From Desulfobacterales bacterium (lineage in GTDB: Bacteria; Desulfobacterota; Desulfobacteria; Desulfobacterales; Desulfosalsimonadaceae), in the NCBI GenBank assembly GCA_018335195.1, contig JAGXKN010000014.1, positions 1-64,000 on the forward strand: 64,000 bases of DNA, in the 5' to 3' direction. Below, piece by piece: positions 27,761-36,220 of this stretch. Below the pieces are notes generated by a model that was not told the origin of the DNA, did not search any database, and worked only from the letters and a program-made list of their open reading frames with translations. Numbering within the stretch: position 1 is the first letter of the stretch; each line of letters starts with the position of its first letter. The translations under genes and the position numbers were made by a program.

Positions 27761-28099
27761 CTATTGGTCCAGAATGGAGCGGATGGTCTCCAGTTCGGCC
27801 CGGATGTCGCGGAGAAGATTGCTGCTGTCTGCGGGGGCGGTTTGTTTTGCCTGTTGTTTTAAATGCTTTTTGGCGCCCTGGATGGTGAATTTTTTTTCAT
27901 AAAGCAGGTGCTTGATGCGCAGGATGGCTTCAATATCGGATCTGCGGTAAAGCCGCTGGCCGGATTCGGTCCGCCTGGGGCGAATCTCGGAAAATTCGGA
28001 TTCCCAGAAACGCAGCACGTAGGCGGCCAGGCCGGTGATCTCGGTTGCTTCCCGGATCCGGAAATAGAGCTTGTCGGGAATCTGACCGCTGGAAGACAT
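27761..28099 (-). CDS. MerR-family transcriptional regulator
   Basis: The 112-residue protein has a MerR winged-helix N-terminus (YFRIREATEITGLAAYVLRFWE, then RPRRTESGQRLYRRSDIEAIL), a short linker helix and no long effector domain or metal-binding Cys. Such minimal MerR proteins are common directly after pheT in Desulfobacterota and related phyla; the regulated genes are unknown. The ATG at 28099 has AAGGA seven bases upstream; a TTG six codons earlier is the alternative. Confidence 0.88.
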   Translation of the reverse strand: MSSSGQIPDKLYFRIREATEITGLAAYVLRFWESEFSEIRPRRTESGQRLYRRSDIEAILRIKHLLYEKKFTIQGAKKHLKQQAKQTAPADSSNLLRDIRAELETIRSILDQ

Positions 28100-28175
28100 A
28101 AAAGGATCCTTTGGCAACCATTTCGCCGGCTATAGACTCCCCGGTGTTAGCAAGGTCATCGGGAAGATAACGGCC

Positions 28176-28346
28176 ATAAGCACGAAGCACGAAGCACGAA
28201 TATCGAAATTCGAAGCAAATTCGAAATATTAAATTTTCAAAATGAATAAACTGGGATTTTGAATTTTAAAAATTTTGTTTCGGTATTTTGAAATTAAGTA
28301 ATTTGGTATTGTTTCGAATTTCGATATTCGGATTTCGAGTTTTCCC
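28176..28346. repeat. Dispersed AT-rich intergenic repeat, family B, copy 2
   Basis: Begins with three tandem copies of a GCACGAA-type word (ACGAAGC repeated) and AATATCGAAATTCGAAGC, and ends with GTTTCGAATTTCGATATTCGG and ATTTCGAG. The outer parts are mutually inverted. It occupies the gap between pheT and the merR-like gene, ending at the pheT stop. Confidence 0.65.
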
Positions 28347-28348
28347 CT

Positions 28349-30763
28349 CTATGCCGGCAGCTCGGCGTCAAATGCCGCAAGCAGGCTGTCGGTGATCTGC
28401 CGGTGAAGCTCGTTGACCTGTGCGTCTTCAAGCGTGTGGGTATGCGAGCGGTATACCACGCGAATGGATAGGCTTTTTCTGCCCGCCGGGATCGGCTCGC
28501 CGCTGTAGACGTCAAACAGGTATACATCCTCGATCAAACCGGTTTCCATGCCCCGGACCGAATTGAGGATCTCTCCGGCCTCGATGCGGTTTTCCACGAT
28601 CAGCGTAATGTCTCTGGCCATGGCCGGAAATTTCGGGATCGGAGTAAATTCAGGCGTTTCGGGAAGGCAGGAAATCAGGGCTTCCAGGTGTGCCTCAAAC
28701 ACAAATACCGGCTGCCGGATGCCGAATTGTTTTAACACCGAGGCTTTGATTTCCCCGATCAACCCGAGGTAGGTGTCTCCCAGGCGCACCTGGGCCGTGC
28801 GGCCGGACCGGGTATAGCTGCATCCGCTTTCCGGCATCTGCGAGCAGGTGAATTTTTCCAGGCCCAGCCCGAACAGCAGGGATTCGAAAGCACCCTTGAT
28901 ATCATAGAAATCGCAGGGCTCGGCTGCCGTGTGCCAGGCCGCCGGCCTCCTGGCGCCGGTCCACACGGCGGCCAGCATTTCAACTTCGTGGGGCAGTTCG
29001 TGGTGCTTGGTTTTGTAAAAGGCCTTGCCCAGTTCAAAGAGCTTCAGGTCTTTTTCCTGGCGGGAAATGTTTTTCCGGGCGGTCTCCAGAAGTCCAGGCA
29101 TCAGCGTGGTGCGCATCAGCGCCTGTTCCTCTGAGAGCGGGTTTAAAAGATTCTCGGCATTTCTGCGGGGATCGCCCGTTGCCAGCTCCAGGCGGTCTGC
29201 TGCCTGGGCCGCGGTAAAGGCGTAATTGATGGTTTCGTAAAATCCAAACCCGGCAATCAGGCCGCGGATCTGCTCTTTGCGCTCGACCATCTGTGCCGGG
29301 GGCTCGGCCCGGGCGGTGAGCCGGGGAAATGTGGTCGGGATGCGGTTGTATCCCCGGAGCCGGGCGATTTCTTCCATGATGTCTTCCGGCCGATCCACGT
29401 CCACCCGGAATGACGGCGGGGTCACGGCAAGTTGATCCGTCTCCGGCAAGGCCACGGAAAACGCGACCGATTCCAGGTAGGCCGCCATCTCGTCGCGCTC
29501 CAGTCGGGTGCCCAGGTGCCGGTTGGCCCGTTGGCAGCTCACGCTGATGGTTTTTTGCGGTGTCGGGCGGGGGTGTTCGTCGATAATGCCGTTGATCCGG
29601 GTACCCCCGGTCAGTTCTGCCATGAGGTCGGCTGCCCGGTTCATCGCGTAAACGGTGCCTTCCGGGTCCACTCCCCGCTCGAAGCGAAAGGAGGCATCCG
29701 TGGAAATTCCCATGCGCTTGGCGGTCTTCCGGATGGAAACCGGGTTAAAACAGGCACTTTCAATTAACACCCGGGTCGTGGTTTCCATGATCTCTGAATT
29801 TTGTCCCCCCATGACCCCGGCAATGGCCACCGGTTTTTTTCCGTCGCAGATCAGCAGGGTTTGTGCATCCAGCTCGCGGGATTTGCCGTCCAGGGTGGTA
29901 AATGTGTTTTCCGCCCGGGGGGTGCGCACCACGATCCGGTGTTGTTCCAGCCGGTCAAAATCAAAGGCGTGAAGCGGCTGCCCGGTTTCCATCATCACGT
30001 AATTGGTAATGTCCACGATGTTGTTGATGGGTTTTAATCCCACGGCCCGCAGCCGCCGCTGAAGCCATGCCGGAGACGGACCCACGGAAATCTCAAAGAC
30101 CAGCGCCGCGGCATATCGCGGGCAGAGGTCCGGATCCTCAATGGTCACGGAGGTATGCTCGGCAATTTTTTCCGGGCCGTCGGCCGGCGGAATATCCGGG
30201 ATCCTGAGCGGCTTTGCACGCAGGGCGGAAATTTCCCGGGCCACGCCGATATGGCTTAAGCAGTCCGGACGGTTGGGTGTCAGGCCGATTTCAAATACCG
30301 TATCCGAAAGTCCCAGGGCCCGGGCCAGGGGCATGCCCGGGGCGTGCTCGGCATTTATTTGCATGAGCCCGGAAGCATCGTCTCCGAGTGCGAGTTCGGC
30401 TTCGCTGCAGAGCATGCCTTCGGAAAATTGGCCCCGGATTTCTGATTTTTCCACGGTCATCCCGGAGGCCAGAACCGCCCCGGGCATCGCGCAGGGGGCA
30501 TTTATTCCGGCTTCGGCGTTGGGCGCGCCGCAGACAACCTGCACGGTTTTGGACCCGATGTCCACCTCGCAGCAGAAAAGCTTGTCCGCATTCGGATGAG
30601 GTTTGGTTTGGATAATGCGGCCAATCACCACGGATTCCATGTGCCGGTAGGGATCCAGCACGGCTTCGACTTCCAGCCCCGCCATGGTCAGCGCATCGGC
30701 AAGGTCAGATGCGCTTGCGTCCAGGTCCACGTATTGCTGCAACCAGTCCAGGCTGACCTTCAT
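28349..30763 (-). CDS. pheT: Phenylalanine-tRNA ligase beta subunit
   Basis: The 804-residue PheT has an N-terminal EMAP/tRNA-binding domain (VVIGRIIQTKPHPNADKLFC), the B3/B4 editing module, B5 domain (VDRPEDIMEEIARLRGYNRI) and C-terminal ferredoxin-like anticodon-binding domain (FPAMARDITLIV). Length and order match typical PheT. With PheS it forms the alpha2beta2 synthetase that charges tRNA-Phe. It starts one base after the pheS stop. Confidence 0.98.
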   Translation of the reverse strand: MKVSLDWLQQYVDLDASASDLADALTMAGLEVEAVLDPYRHMESVVIGRIIQTKPHPNADKLFCCEVDIGSKTVQVVCGAPNAEAGINAPCAMPGAVLASGMTVEKSEIRGQFSEGMLCSEAELALGDDASGLMQINAEHAPGMPLARALGLSDTVFEIGLTPNRPDCLSHIGVAREISALRAKPLRIPDIPPADGPEKIAEHTSVTIEDPDLCPRYAAALVFEISVGPSPAWLQRRLRAVGLKPINNIVDITNYVMMETGQPLHAFDFDRLEQHRIVVRTPRAENTFTTLDGKSRELDAQTLLICDGKKPVAIAGVMGGQNSEIMETTTRVLIESACFNPVSIRKTAKRMGISTDASFRFERGVDPEGTVYAMNRAADLMAELTGGTRINGIIDEHPRPTPQKTISVSCQRANRHLGTRLERDEMAAYLESVAFSVALPETDQLAVTPPSFRVDVDRPEDIMEEIARLRGYNRIPTTFPRLTARAEPPAQMVERKEQIRGLIAGFGFYETINYAFTAAQAADRLELATGDPRRNAENLLNPLSEEQALMRTTLMPGLLETARKNISRQEKDLKLFELGKAFYKTKHHELPHEVEMLAAVWTGARRPAAWHTAAEPCDFYDIKGAFESLLFGLGLEKFTCSQMPESGCSYTRSGRTAQVRLGDTYLGLIGEIKASVLKQFGIRQPVFVFEAHLEALISCLPETPEFTPIPKFPAMARDITLIVENRIEAGEILNSVRGMETGLIEDVYLFDVYSGEPIPAGRKSLSIRVVYRSHTHTLEDAQVNELHRQITDSLLAAFDAELPA

Positions 30764-30764
30764 T

Positions 30765-31772
30765 TTAAAACTGCCTTAAGAAACGAATGTCGTTTTCAAA
30801 AAACATTCGGATGTCGTTGATACCGTACTTTAACATGGCGATGCGCTCAACGCCCATGCCAAATGCGAACCCGGAGTAGCGATTCGTGTCATAGCCCACG
30901 TTCTCAAAGACCACCGGGTGAACCATGCCGCATCCCAGCACCTCCAGCCAGCCGGTATGCGAGCAGACCTTGCAGCCGCTGCCGCGGCAAATCACGCATT
31001 GGATATCCACCTCGGCACTCGGTTCCGTAAATGGGAAAAAGCTCGGCCTGAAGCGCAGACTGGTCTGGATGTCAAAAACCTGATGAACAAAAGCGGTCAG
31101 AACGCCTTTCAGGTCGCCAAAGGAGACGTTTTCATCCACCAGCAGGCCTTCGACCTGGTGAAACATGGGCGTATGGGTGAGATCCGAATCACATCGGTAT
31201 ACCTTTCCCGGGGCAATGATCCGTATCGGCGGGTCGTGGGCCTCCATGTACCGCACCTGGATCGGGGAAGTGTGGGTACGCAGCACCACGTTGTCAGACA
31301 CGTAAAATGTGTCCTGCATGTCCCGGGCCGGGTGATTTTTGGGGATATTGAGCGCCTCGAAATTGTAATAGTCCGATTCAACCTCCGGGCCTTCGGCGAT
31401 GCCAAACCCCATGCGCGCAAATACCCGGGAGATCAGTCGGGTGATTCGGGTGATCGGGTGGAGCGTGCCCAGAGGTGCCGGCCTGCCCGGCAGGGATACG
31501 TCGATGGCTTCGCTGTACTGTCCGGTTTGGCCGGCAAGTCGTTCAAGGGACTCGTTGAAGGTGGATTCGAGCTCCTTTTTGACTTCATTGGCCCTTTTTC
31601 CGGCAGCCGGCCGCTGGTCCTTGGGCAGCTCGGAAATGTTGCGCAAAAAGCCGGTAACCTCCCCTTTTCGGCCGAGGTATTTGACCCACAGGGCCCGGAT
31701 CGCATCTGCGTCCCCGGCCTGTGAAAGTTCGGCCAGGGCTTCTTCTCGAATCTGTTCAATCGGCTTGCTCAC
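30765..31772 (-). CDS. pheS: Phenylalanine-tRNA ligase alpha subunit
   Basis: This 335-residue class II synthetase subunit has motif 1 around [19 protein letters not shown], motif 2 ([20 protein letters not shown]) and motif 3 ([18 protein letters not shown]). The N-terminal coiled coil binds tRNA. A Cys-rich stretch ([19 protein letters not shown]) is typical of bacterial PheS. The start is GTG at 31770-31772 with a weak ribosome site. It lies 37 bases after rplT. Confidence 0.98.
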   Translation of the reverse strand: MSKPIEQIREEALAELSQAGDADAIRALWVKYLGRKGEVTGFLRNISELPKDQRPAAGKRANEVKKELESTFNESLERLAGQTGQYSEAIDVSLPGRPAPLGTLHPITRITRLISRVFARMGFGIAEGPEVESDYYNFEALNIPKNHPARDMQDTFYVSDNVVLRTHTSPIQVRYMEAHDPPIRIIAPGKVYRCDSDLTHTPMFHQVEGLLVDENVSFGDLKGVLTAFVHQVFDIQTSLRFRPSFFPFTEPSAEVDIQCVICRGSGCKVCSHTGWLEVLGCGMVHPVVFENVGYDTNRYSGFAFGMGVERIAMLKYGINDIRMFFENDIRFLRQF

Positions 31773-31809
31773 GTTCCATCACCCGGGGCCAGTCAACCGG
31801 TTACCAGGA

Positions 31810-32166
31810 TTACTGCTGCAGTTGGGCCGAGGCGGTGCCGGCCAGCTGAGAAAATGCATACGGATCGGAAACAGCCAGATCCGCCAGCACCTTCCGGTCC
31901 AGCTCGATGTTGGCGCGCTTTAATCCGCTGATGAATTTGCTGTAGGACAGATTGTTCATCCGGGCGGCGGCATTGATGCGGACAATCCACAGCCGGCGGA
32001 ACTGGCGTTTTTTGACCTTGCGGTCCCGATACGCATACATCAGGGCCTTGTCCACGGCATCGGCTGCGGTGCGGTAAAGCTTGCTCCGACCGCCCCGGTA
32101 TCCGCTGGCCAGCTTCAGGACCTTTTTCCGGCGGCGCCTGGCCTTATATCCTCTTTTGACTCGCAT
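31810..32166 (-). CDS. rplT: 50S ribosomal protein L20
   Basis: This 118-residue L20 begins [20 protein letters not shown] and contains the conserved [23 protein letters not shown] and [20 protein letters not shown] blocks. It is a 23S rRNA assembly protein. It lies 33 bases after rpmI in the rpmI-rplT pair, followed by pheST, the standard order. Many bacteria autoregulate this pair through L20; no leader structure is assigned here. Confidence 0.98.
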   Translation of the reverse strand: MRVKRGYKARRRRKKVLKLASGYRGGRSKLYRTAADAVDKALMYAYRDRKVKKRQFRRLWIVRINAAARMNNLSYSKFISGLKRANIELDRKVLADLAVSDPYAFSQLAGTASAQLQQ

Positions 32167-32199
32167 GAGATACTCCTTTACCTTTTTATACCTTTTGCC

Positions 32200-32400
32200 T
32201 CAATTTGCGTACGGCATCAGCCGCCTGACGGTTTTCACGTTGGTGGCATCCATGACCTGCTTTTTTCTGAGCGCACGTTTGCGTTTTCTCGTTTTTTTGG
32301 TCAGAATATGGCTGGCATGGGATTTGCCAAACATGAATTTGCCGGTGCCGGTACGCTTAAACCGTTTGGCCGCAGCCCGATTGGTTTTCAGTTTCGGCAT
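32200..32400 (-). CDS. rpmI: 50S ribosomal protein L35
   Basis: This 66-residue L35 reads [20 protein letters not shown] then [20 protein letters not shown], fully typical. It sits between infC and rplT. A terminator and a new promoter lie upstream (32468-32536), so expression need not depend on infC. Confidence 0.98.
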   Translation of the reverse strand: MPKLKTNRAAAKRFKRTGTGKFMFGKSHASHILTKKTRKRKRALRKKQVMDATNVKTVRRLMPYAN

Positions 32401-32467
32401 GATCGCTCTCCCTGCAGAAATTGCAAATAAAATTCAAGTAGTTTCCCCCAAATTTTTGAAACGATAA

Positions 32468-32496
32468 AATATGCCTCATAATTTGGGAGGCGTCAA
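32468..32496 (-). promoter_or_regulatory. Candidate promoter of rpmI-rplT-pheST
   Basis: TTGACG (complement of 32491-32496), 17 bases, then CATATT (32468-32473). The -35 begins inside the T-rich tail of the preceding infC terminator. Downstream, CCCAAATT-type inverted arms around 32448-32488 could form a leader hairpin. Confidence 0.5.
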
Positions 32497-32535
32497 TAAA
32501 AAAATATAAGGCGCGGGACATAAATTTCCCGCGCC
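32494..32535 (-). terminator. Intrinsic terminator between infC and rpmI
   Basis: GGCGCGGGA (complement of 32527-32535) and TCCCGCGCC (32510-32518) form a 9-bp GC-rich stem with an 8-base loop, followed on the minus strand by a 14-base A/T run containing seven T. It should end or attenuate transcripts from infC. Confidence 0.85.
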
Positions 32536-32627
32536 CACGGGCCTGCTTTGATCGGGGCTGTCGAAACGGATGGAAAGAGCCGGAAGTTTCCGGGGCGGCG
32601 GTTTTGCCGACAGGCCGCCCGGTATGG

Positions 32628-33152
32628 CTACTTCGGGCCCAGCAGCATGGTCATGGTACGGCCTTCCATTTTCGGCGGCTGTTCTATGGTGGCAAATTCC
32701 GTTGCCTGCTCGGCGATCTGCTCCAGCACCGCTTTGCCCCGCTCTGTCATGGTAATTTCCCGTCCTCGAAACATCAGGGTCACTTTGACCTTGTTCTTCT
32801 TGTCAATGAACTTCTTGATGTGTCCGAGCTTGATCTCAAGGTCATGCGAGTCGGTTTTCGGGCGGACCTTGATTTCCTTGACCTGGATGGCGGATTGTTT
32901 TTTGCGGGCCTCCTGCTGTTTCTTGTCCTGTTGGTACCGGTATCGGCCGTAATCCATGATCTTGCAAACCGGGGGGGTTGCGTTTGGAGAAACCTCCACA
33001 AGATCGAGGCCGACGTTTTCGGCTTCGGAGAGGGCGGAGTGCGTCGGTATTACGCCGAGCTGATTTCCGTCCGGGTCAATGACCCGAACCTCCGAGGCCT
33101 TGATCTCGCTGTTGATATTCACCCGTTTCTCGTTGCTCTTTGCCTTGGCTAT
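32628..33152 (-). CDS. infC: Translation initiation factor IF-3, starting at an AUA codon
   Basis: With the start at ATA (33150-33152) the 174-residue protein begins (M)AKAKSNEKRVNINSEIKAS, the canonical IF-3 opening, then GNQLGVIPTHSALSEAE, VKEIKVRPKTDSHDLEIKL and FRGREITMTERG. AAGGAGGTG lies six bases before the ATA. The first conventional start in frame is a GTG ten codons later without a ribosome site. IF-3 rejects non-AUG starts, so a rare start codon gives the autoregulation known for E. coli infC (AUU). IF-3 keeps subunits apart and checks initiator tRNA on the 30S. Confidence 0.95.
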   Translation of the reverse strand: MAKAKSNEKRVNINSEIKASEVRVIDPDGNQLGVIPTHSALSEAENVGLDLVEVSPNATPPVCKIMDYGRYRYQQDKKQQEARKKQSAIQVKEIKVRPKTDSHDLEIKLGHIKKFIDKKNKVKVTLMFRGREITMTERGKAVLEQIAEQATEFATIEQPPKMEGRTMTMLLGPK

Positions 33153-33223
33153 TTGGCACCTCCTTGAAATCTATAATCCAATGCCTTGTTTAAATGATGC
33201 AGTGACTTCAATTTAAGCAAAAA

Positions 33224-33251
33224 CCTATACCATACTTGCATCAGGATGCAA
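33224..33251 (-). promoter_or_regulatory. Candidate promoter of infC
   Basis: TTGCAT (complement of 33246-33251), 16 bases, then TATAGG (33224-33229) with TG one base before the -10, an extended -10 form. The -35 is part of a TTGCATC/GATGCAA palindrome. This leaves a leader of about 65 bases. The divergent YkgJ-type gene starts about 100 bases away. Confidence 0.45.
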
Positions 33252-33350
33252 GGGAAAATAGTTTCCGGGCCTTGTTTTTTGATAAAATTCCATTGATCCC
33301 GGGCGGCAAAAAACATATGGTGAGGACAAATTCAAGCGGAGCAGAAAACG

Positions 33351-34115
33351 ATGGAAGGGGAAAGTTTGTTTCGCCCCATTGCGGATAACGAAGTATTTTA
33401 TTTTTCATGCGGGCCGGAGGTGCCTTGTTTCAATGCCTGCTGCCGGGATTTGAACCAGTTTCTTGCCCCTTATGACGTCCTGCGGCTGGCAAGACACCTG
33501 GATATGCATACCGGCGATTTCCTGGCGGCATATACCCTCTGCCATGACGGCCCGCAGACCGGATTGCCCGTGGTAACCCTCAAGCCCGCGGAACCGGGGG
33601 AGAAGCAATGTCCGTTTGTTGCAGCCGAAGGCTGCCGGGTATATGAAAACCGGCCCGGCTCCTGCCGGATGTACCCGCTGGCCCGAATGCTTCGCCGGGC
33701 CCGCAATGACGGCAGCCTTACCGAATCCTATGCACTGATACGTGAGGCGCACTGCCGGGGTTTCGAACAGGGATTGCCCATGACGGCTGAGCAGTGGATT
33801 GCCGATCAGGGGCTGGAGCCGTATAACGAATTAAACGATGCCATGATCGATGTAATATCGGTTAAACAGCAATACCTGCCCGGACCGGTTAAGGGGGCTC
33901 TCGGAGAAAAGCTGTTTGCCGCGCTGTATGACATTGATGCCTGGAAAACGGATTTCCATCCGCAGGCGTCGGCTGACAGCCGGCACCCCGGGTTTCCTCT
34001 TGATGAGCCGGACCCGGCCGATGACGAAGCGCTCCTGCGGTTTGCCATGCAGTATGCCGCAGCGCTGCTGCGGCATGAATCGGGGGACCGCCCGCAGACA
34101 GAAGCCCGTATGTGA
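33351..34115 (+). CDS. YkgJ-family Cys-cluster protein, paralogue 1
   Basis: The 254-residue protein has the YkgJ/FliB-type zinc or iron-binding cysteine cluster: FSCGPEVPCFNACCRDLNQF (C-x5-C-x3-CC) near the N-terminus, then QCPFVAAEGCRVYENRPGSC and CRMYPLARML. About 110 C-terminal residues are specific to this subgroup and include LFAALYDIDAWKTDF. Members of the family are annotated as Fe-S oxidoreductase-like or flagellin N-methylase-like, but the reaction is unknown for this one. Two paralogues occur at 35361-36209 and 61556-62332, sharing the order of Cys blocks and C-terminal motif. Confidence 0.85.
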   Translation: MEGESLFRPIADNEVFYFSCGPEVPCFNACCRDLNQFLAPYDVLRLARHLDMHTGDFLAAYTLCHDGPQTGLPVVTLKPAEPGEKQCPFVAAEGCRVYENRPGSCRMYPLARMLRRARNDGSLTESYALIREAHCRGFEQGLPMTAEQWIADQGLEPYNELNDAMIDVISVKQQYLPGPVKGALGEKLFAALYDIDAWKTDFHPQASADSRHPGFPLDEPDPADDEALLRFAMQYAAALLRHESGDRPQTEARM

Positions 34116-34240
34116 TCCTCGGCCGGAATTGGTGGGGTTTCGGGGGAGGAAGATTTAAATTTTCAATCAAAATAAGAAAATAGCAAAATAGGTACTTATA
34201 TGGGCGGTTTTTCCGGCAGTTGTTCCATTTTCCGCATCTG

Positions 34241-34352
34241 GTTATCTCTTACGGGATGCTAACGCGCGGATTTTGAATTTTGGTCATTAGAATTTGTTTA
34301 TCCCTTACGGGATACTAACGTGCGATATTCGTGCTTCGAATTTCGAATTTAT
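34241..34352 (+). repeat. Two direct repeats and family B copy 3 in the gap before the SDR gene
   Basis: GTTATCTCTTACGGGATGCT (from 34241, continuing AACGCGCG) and TTATCCCTTACGGGATACT (from 34298, continuing AACGTGCG) are 27-28-base near-identical units 55 bases apart, each containing the palindrome-like CTTACGGGAT. They are followed by GATATTCGTGCTTCGAATTT, the family B word. The rest of the 318-base gap 34116-34433 shows nothing else recognisable. Confidence 0.55.
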
Positions 34353-34433
34353 TTCCTGCCTCTTTTAAAGGAGGCTGCCTGAGGCCACCCGCTATGCGCG
34401 TGGAGACTCACTCAATGAGCAGAATCTGCAGGT

Positions 34434-35249
34434 ATGGAATTAGCCGGTAAAACAGCGCTGGTCCTGGGCGGCATCAAGGGAATCGGCAAGGCTGTCGGCC
34501 TGGAGTTGGCCCGCCGCGGGGTGCGGCTGGGCCTGACCTATTACGACTGGGAAAAATCCCTCGGCGATATGCAGCGCGATTTTGCCGAAACCGGCGTGCC
34601 TCACCTGATCGAACGGGTCAATCTATTGGAAACCGAATCCATTGCTCCCTTTGTCCGGCGCGTGTCCGATCATTTCGGCCGGATCGACATTCTGATCAAT
34701 AACATTGAAAGAGGGGGGTGGCCGGTGGTACACGGCCCGTATACGCGCGAGCAGTGGGACCTCGAAGTGGCCACCACGCTGCGGGCCAAGCAATGGGTCC
34801 TGGAGGCCGCCCTGCCGCATTTAAAGGAAACCGGGGATGGATGCGTGATCAATTTTTCATCCATCGCATCCATCGTGGGGCGTTCGGGTCCAGCCAGCCT
34901 GGTTTTTAACGAGGGTTATGCCGCCGCCAGCCGCGGGGTTTCGCTGCTGACCGAAACATGGGCCCGGCTCGGAGCCCCGGAAGTCCGGGTAAACGAGCTG
35001 ATGCTGGGAATTTTCGAAACCCGCCATGCCCATGGCACCCGGGGGTGGGGGCTTCTGAGCCAAGCTCAGAAGCAGGCAATTGTGGACCATACGCTGGCGG
35101 GCCGGATCGGGCGCCTCGAGGATGTGGTCAAGGCCGTCTTGTTTATAATAAAGGACGCCCCTTACATGACGGGTTCGGTTCTGCGCATCGACGGCGGCTA
35201 CGTGCTCGGCGGCGCGCCGGTGGCGCCCATGCCCGAAGGGGTTGAGTAA
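34434..35249 (+). CDS. Short-chain dehydrogenase/reductase-like protein with altered catalytic motif
   Basis: The 271-residue Rossmann-fold protein has the nucleotide loop VLGGIKGIGKAVGLELARRG, the NIE variant of the NNAG motif (ILINNIERGG), the Ser block VINFSSIASIVGRSG and a C-terminal SDR end (YMTGSVLRIDGGYVLGG). The usual YxxxK is here YAAAS (NEGYAAASRGVSLLTE): Tyr is present but Lys is replaced by Ser, with Arg next. It may bind NAD(P) with altered or lost redox activity. The ribosome site before the ATG is weak. Neighbours give no pathway; it stands between two YkgJ-type genes. Confidence 0.82.
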   Translation: MELAGKTALVLGGIKGIGKAVGLELARRGVRLGLTYYDWEKSLGDMQRDFAETGVPHLIERVNLLETESIAPFVRRVSDHFGRIDILINNIERGGWPVVHGPYTREQWDLEVATTLRAKQWVLEAALPHLKETGDGCVINFSSIASIVGRSGPASLVFNEGYAAASRGVSLLTETWARLGAPEVRVNELMLGIFETRHAHGTRGWGLLSQAQKQAIVDHTLAGRIGRLEDVVKAVLFIIKDAPYMTGSVLRIDGGYVLGGAPVAPMPEGVE

Positions 35250-35360
35250 TCAAGCTTCTGAATGTTATATTTTATTGGTTTTACGGATCCACCAAAGTTG
35301 ATTTTTACGAAGAGATTAAGAATAAACGCATTTAAATTGAACCATATAAGGAGCATTGCC

Positions 35361-36209
35361 ATGGAAACAGAAAATAACGCCGGCATCCCGCCGGTCAAGC
35401 TCAGTGCCCAAAGCCGTTTTAATTTCCGGTGTCATCCCGGGATCTCGTGTTTTACCCGCTGCTGCCGCGGGATTAACATCATGTTGACCCCTTACGATAT
35501 TGTCCGTTTGAAAAACCGCCTGCAGATGACCTCCGAGGAGTTTCTGGCGATGTACACCACGCCGCAGTTGCTGGAAAAAACCGATCTGCCGGTGGTTACG
35601 CTTCGAATGCTCGATGATCAGCCGGGCGAGCCCGTCTGTCCGTTTGTGCGGGAGGATGCGGGCTGCATTATTTATGCGGACCGACCCACCACCTGCCGGT
35701 ATTATCCGCTGGGCGTGGCTTCCCTGAGCCATAAGCCCGAGGTGGCCGAAGGGTTTTATTTTTTCATCAATGAGCCGCACTGCAAGGGGTTTGAAGAGGA
35801 TGCCGAGTGGAGTGTTGAAGAATGGCGGCGCGACCAGGGGGTGGATGTCTATGACAGTATAAACGCGCCGTGGACCGAGCTGCTCGTGCGCAAACGTTCC
35901 ATTCCCTCCAATATCCGCCTGACGGAGAAAACCAAGAACATGTTTTTTACGGCCAGCTATGATATCGACCGGTTCCGGCGGTTTGTGTTTGAAAGTTCGT
36001 TTTTGAACCTCTACCAGGTGGATAACGAAACCGTGGCGGAAATCCGCAATGACGAACTGGCGCTGCTGAATTTCAGTTTCCGGTGGCTGAAATGGCTGCT
36101 TTTCCAGGAAGGCGACTTCCAGTTAAACCCCGAGGAGGCCGAGAGCCGGCGCAGGCGGAGGGAAGAGGCCGGAAAATCCGGCGGGGGGCCGGAGATGGAA
36201 AAGAGCTGA
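35361..36209 (+). CDS. YkgJ-family Cys-cluster protein, paralogue 2
   Basis: The 282-residue protein has FNFRCHPGISCFTRCCRGIN (C-x5-C-x3-CC), then VCPFVREDAGCIIYADRPTT and CRYYPLGVASL, and the shared C-terminal segment FFTASYDIDRFRRFVFESSF. The frame is open from 35262, but the ATG at 35361 has AAGGAG at good spacing. The C-terminus adds a charged tail (ESRRRREEAGKSGGG). It binds a metal by its Cys cluster; the reaction is unknown. It is much closer to paralogue 3 (61556-62332) than to paralogue 1 in the first Cys block. Confidence 0.87.
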   Translation: METENNAGIPPVKLSAQSRFNFRCHPGISCFTRCCRGINIMLTPYDIVRLKNRLQMTSEEFLAMYTTPQLLEKTDLPVVTLRMLDDQPGEPVCPFVREDAGCIIYADRPTTCRYYPLGVASLSHKPEVAEGFYFFINEPHCKGFEEDAEWSVEEWRRDQGVDVYDSINAPWTELLVRKRSIPSNIRLTEKTKNMFFTASYDIDRFRRFVFESSFLNLYQVDNETVAEIRNDELALLNFSFRWLKWLLFQEGDFQLNPEEAESRRRRREEAGKSGGGPEMEKS

Positions 36210-36220
36210 AGGAAAACACA

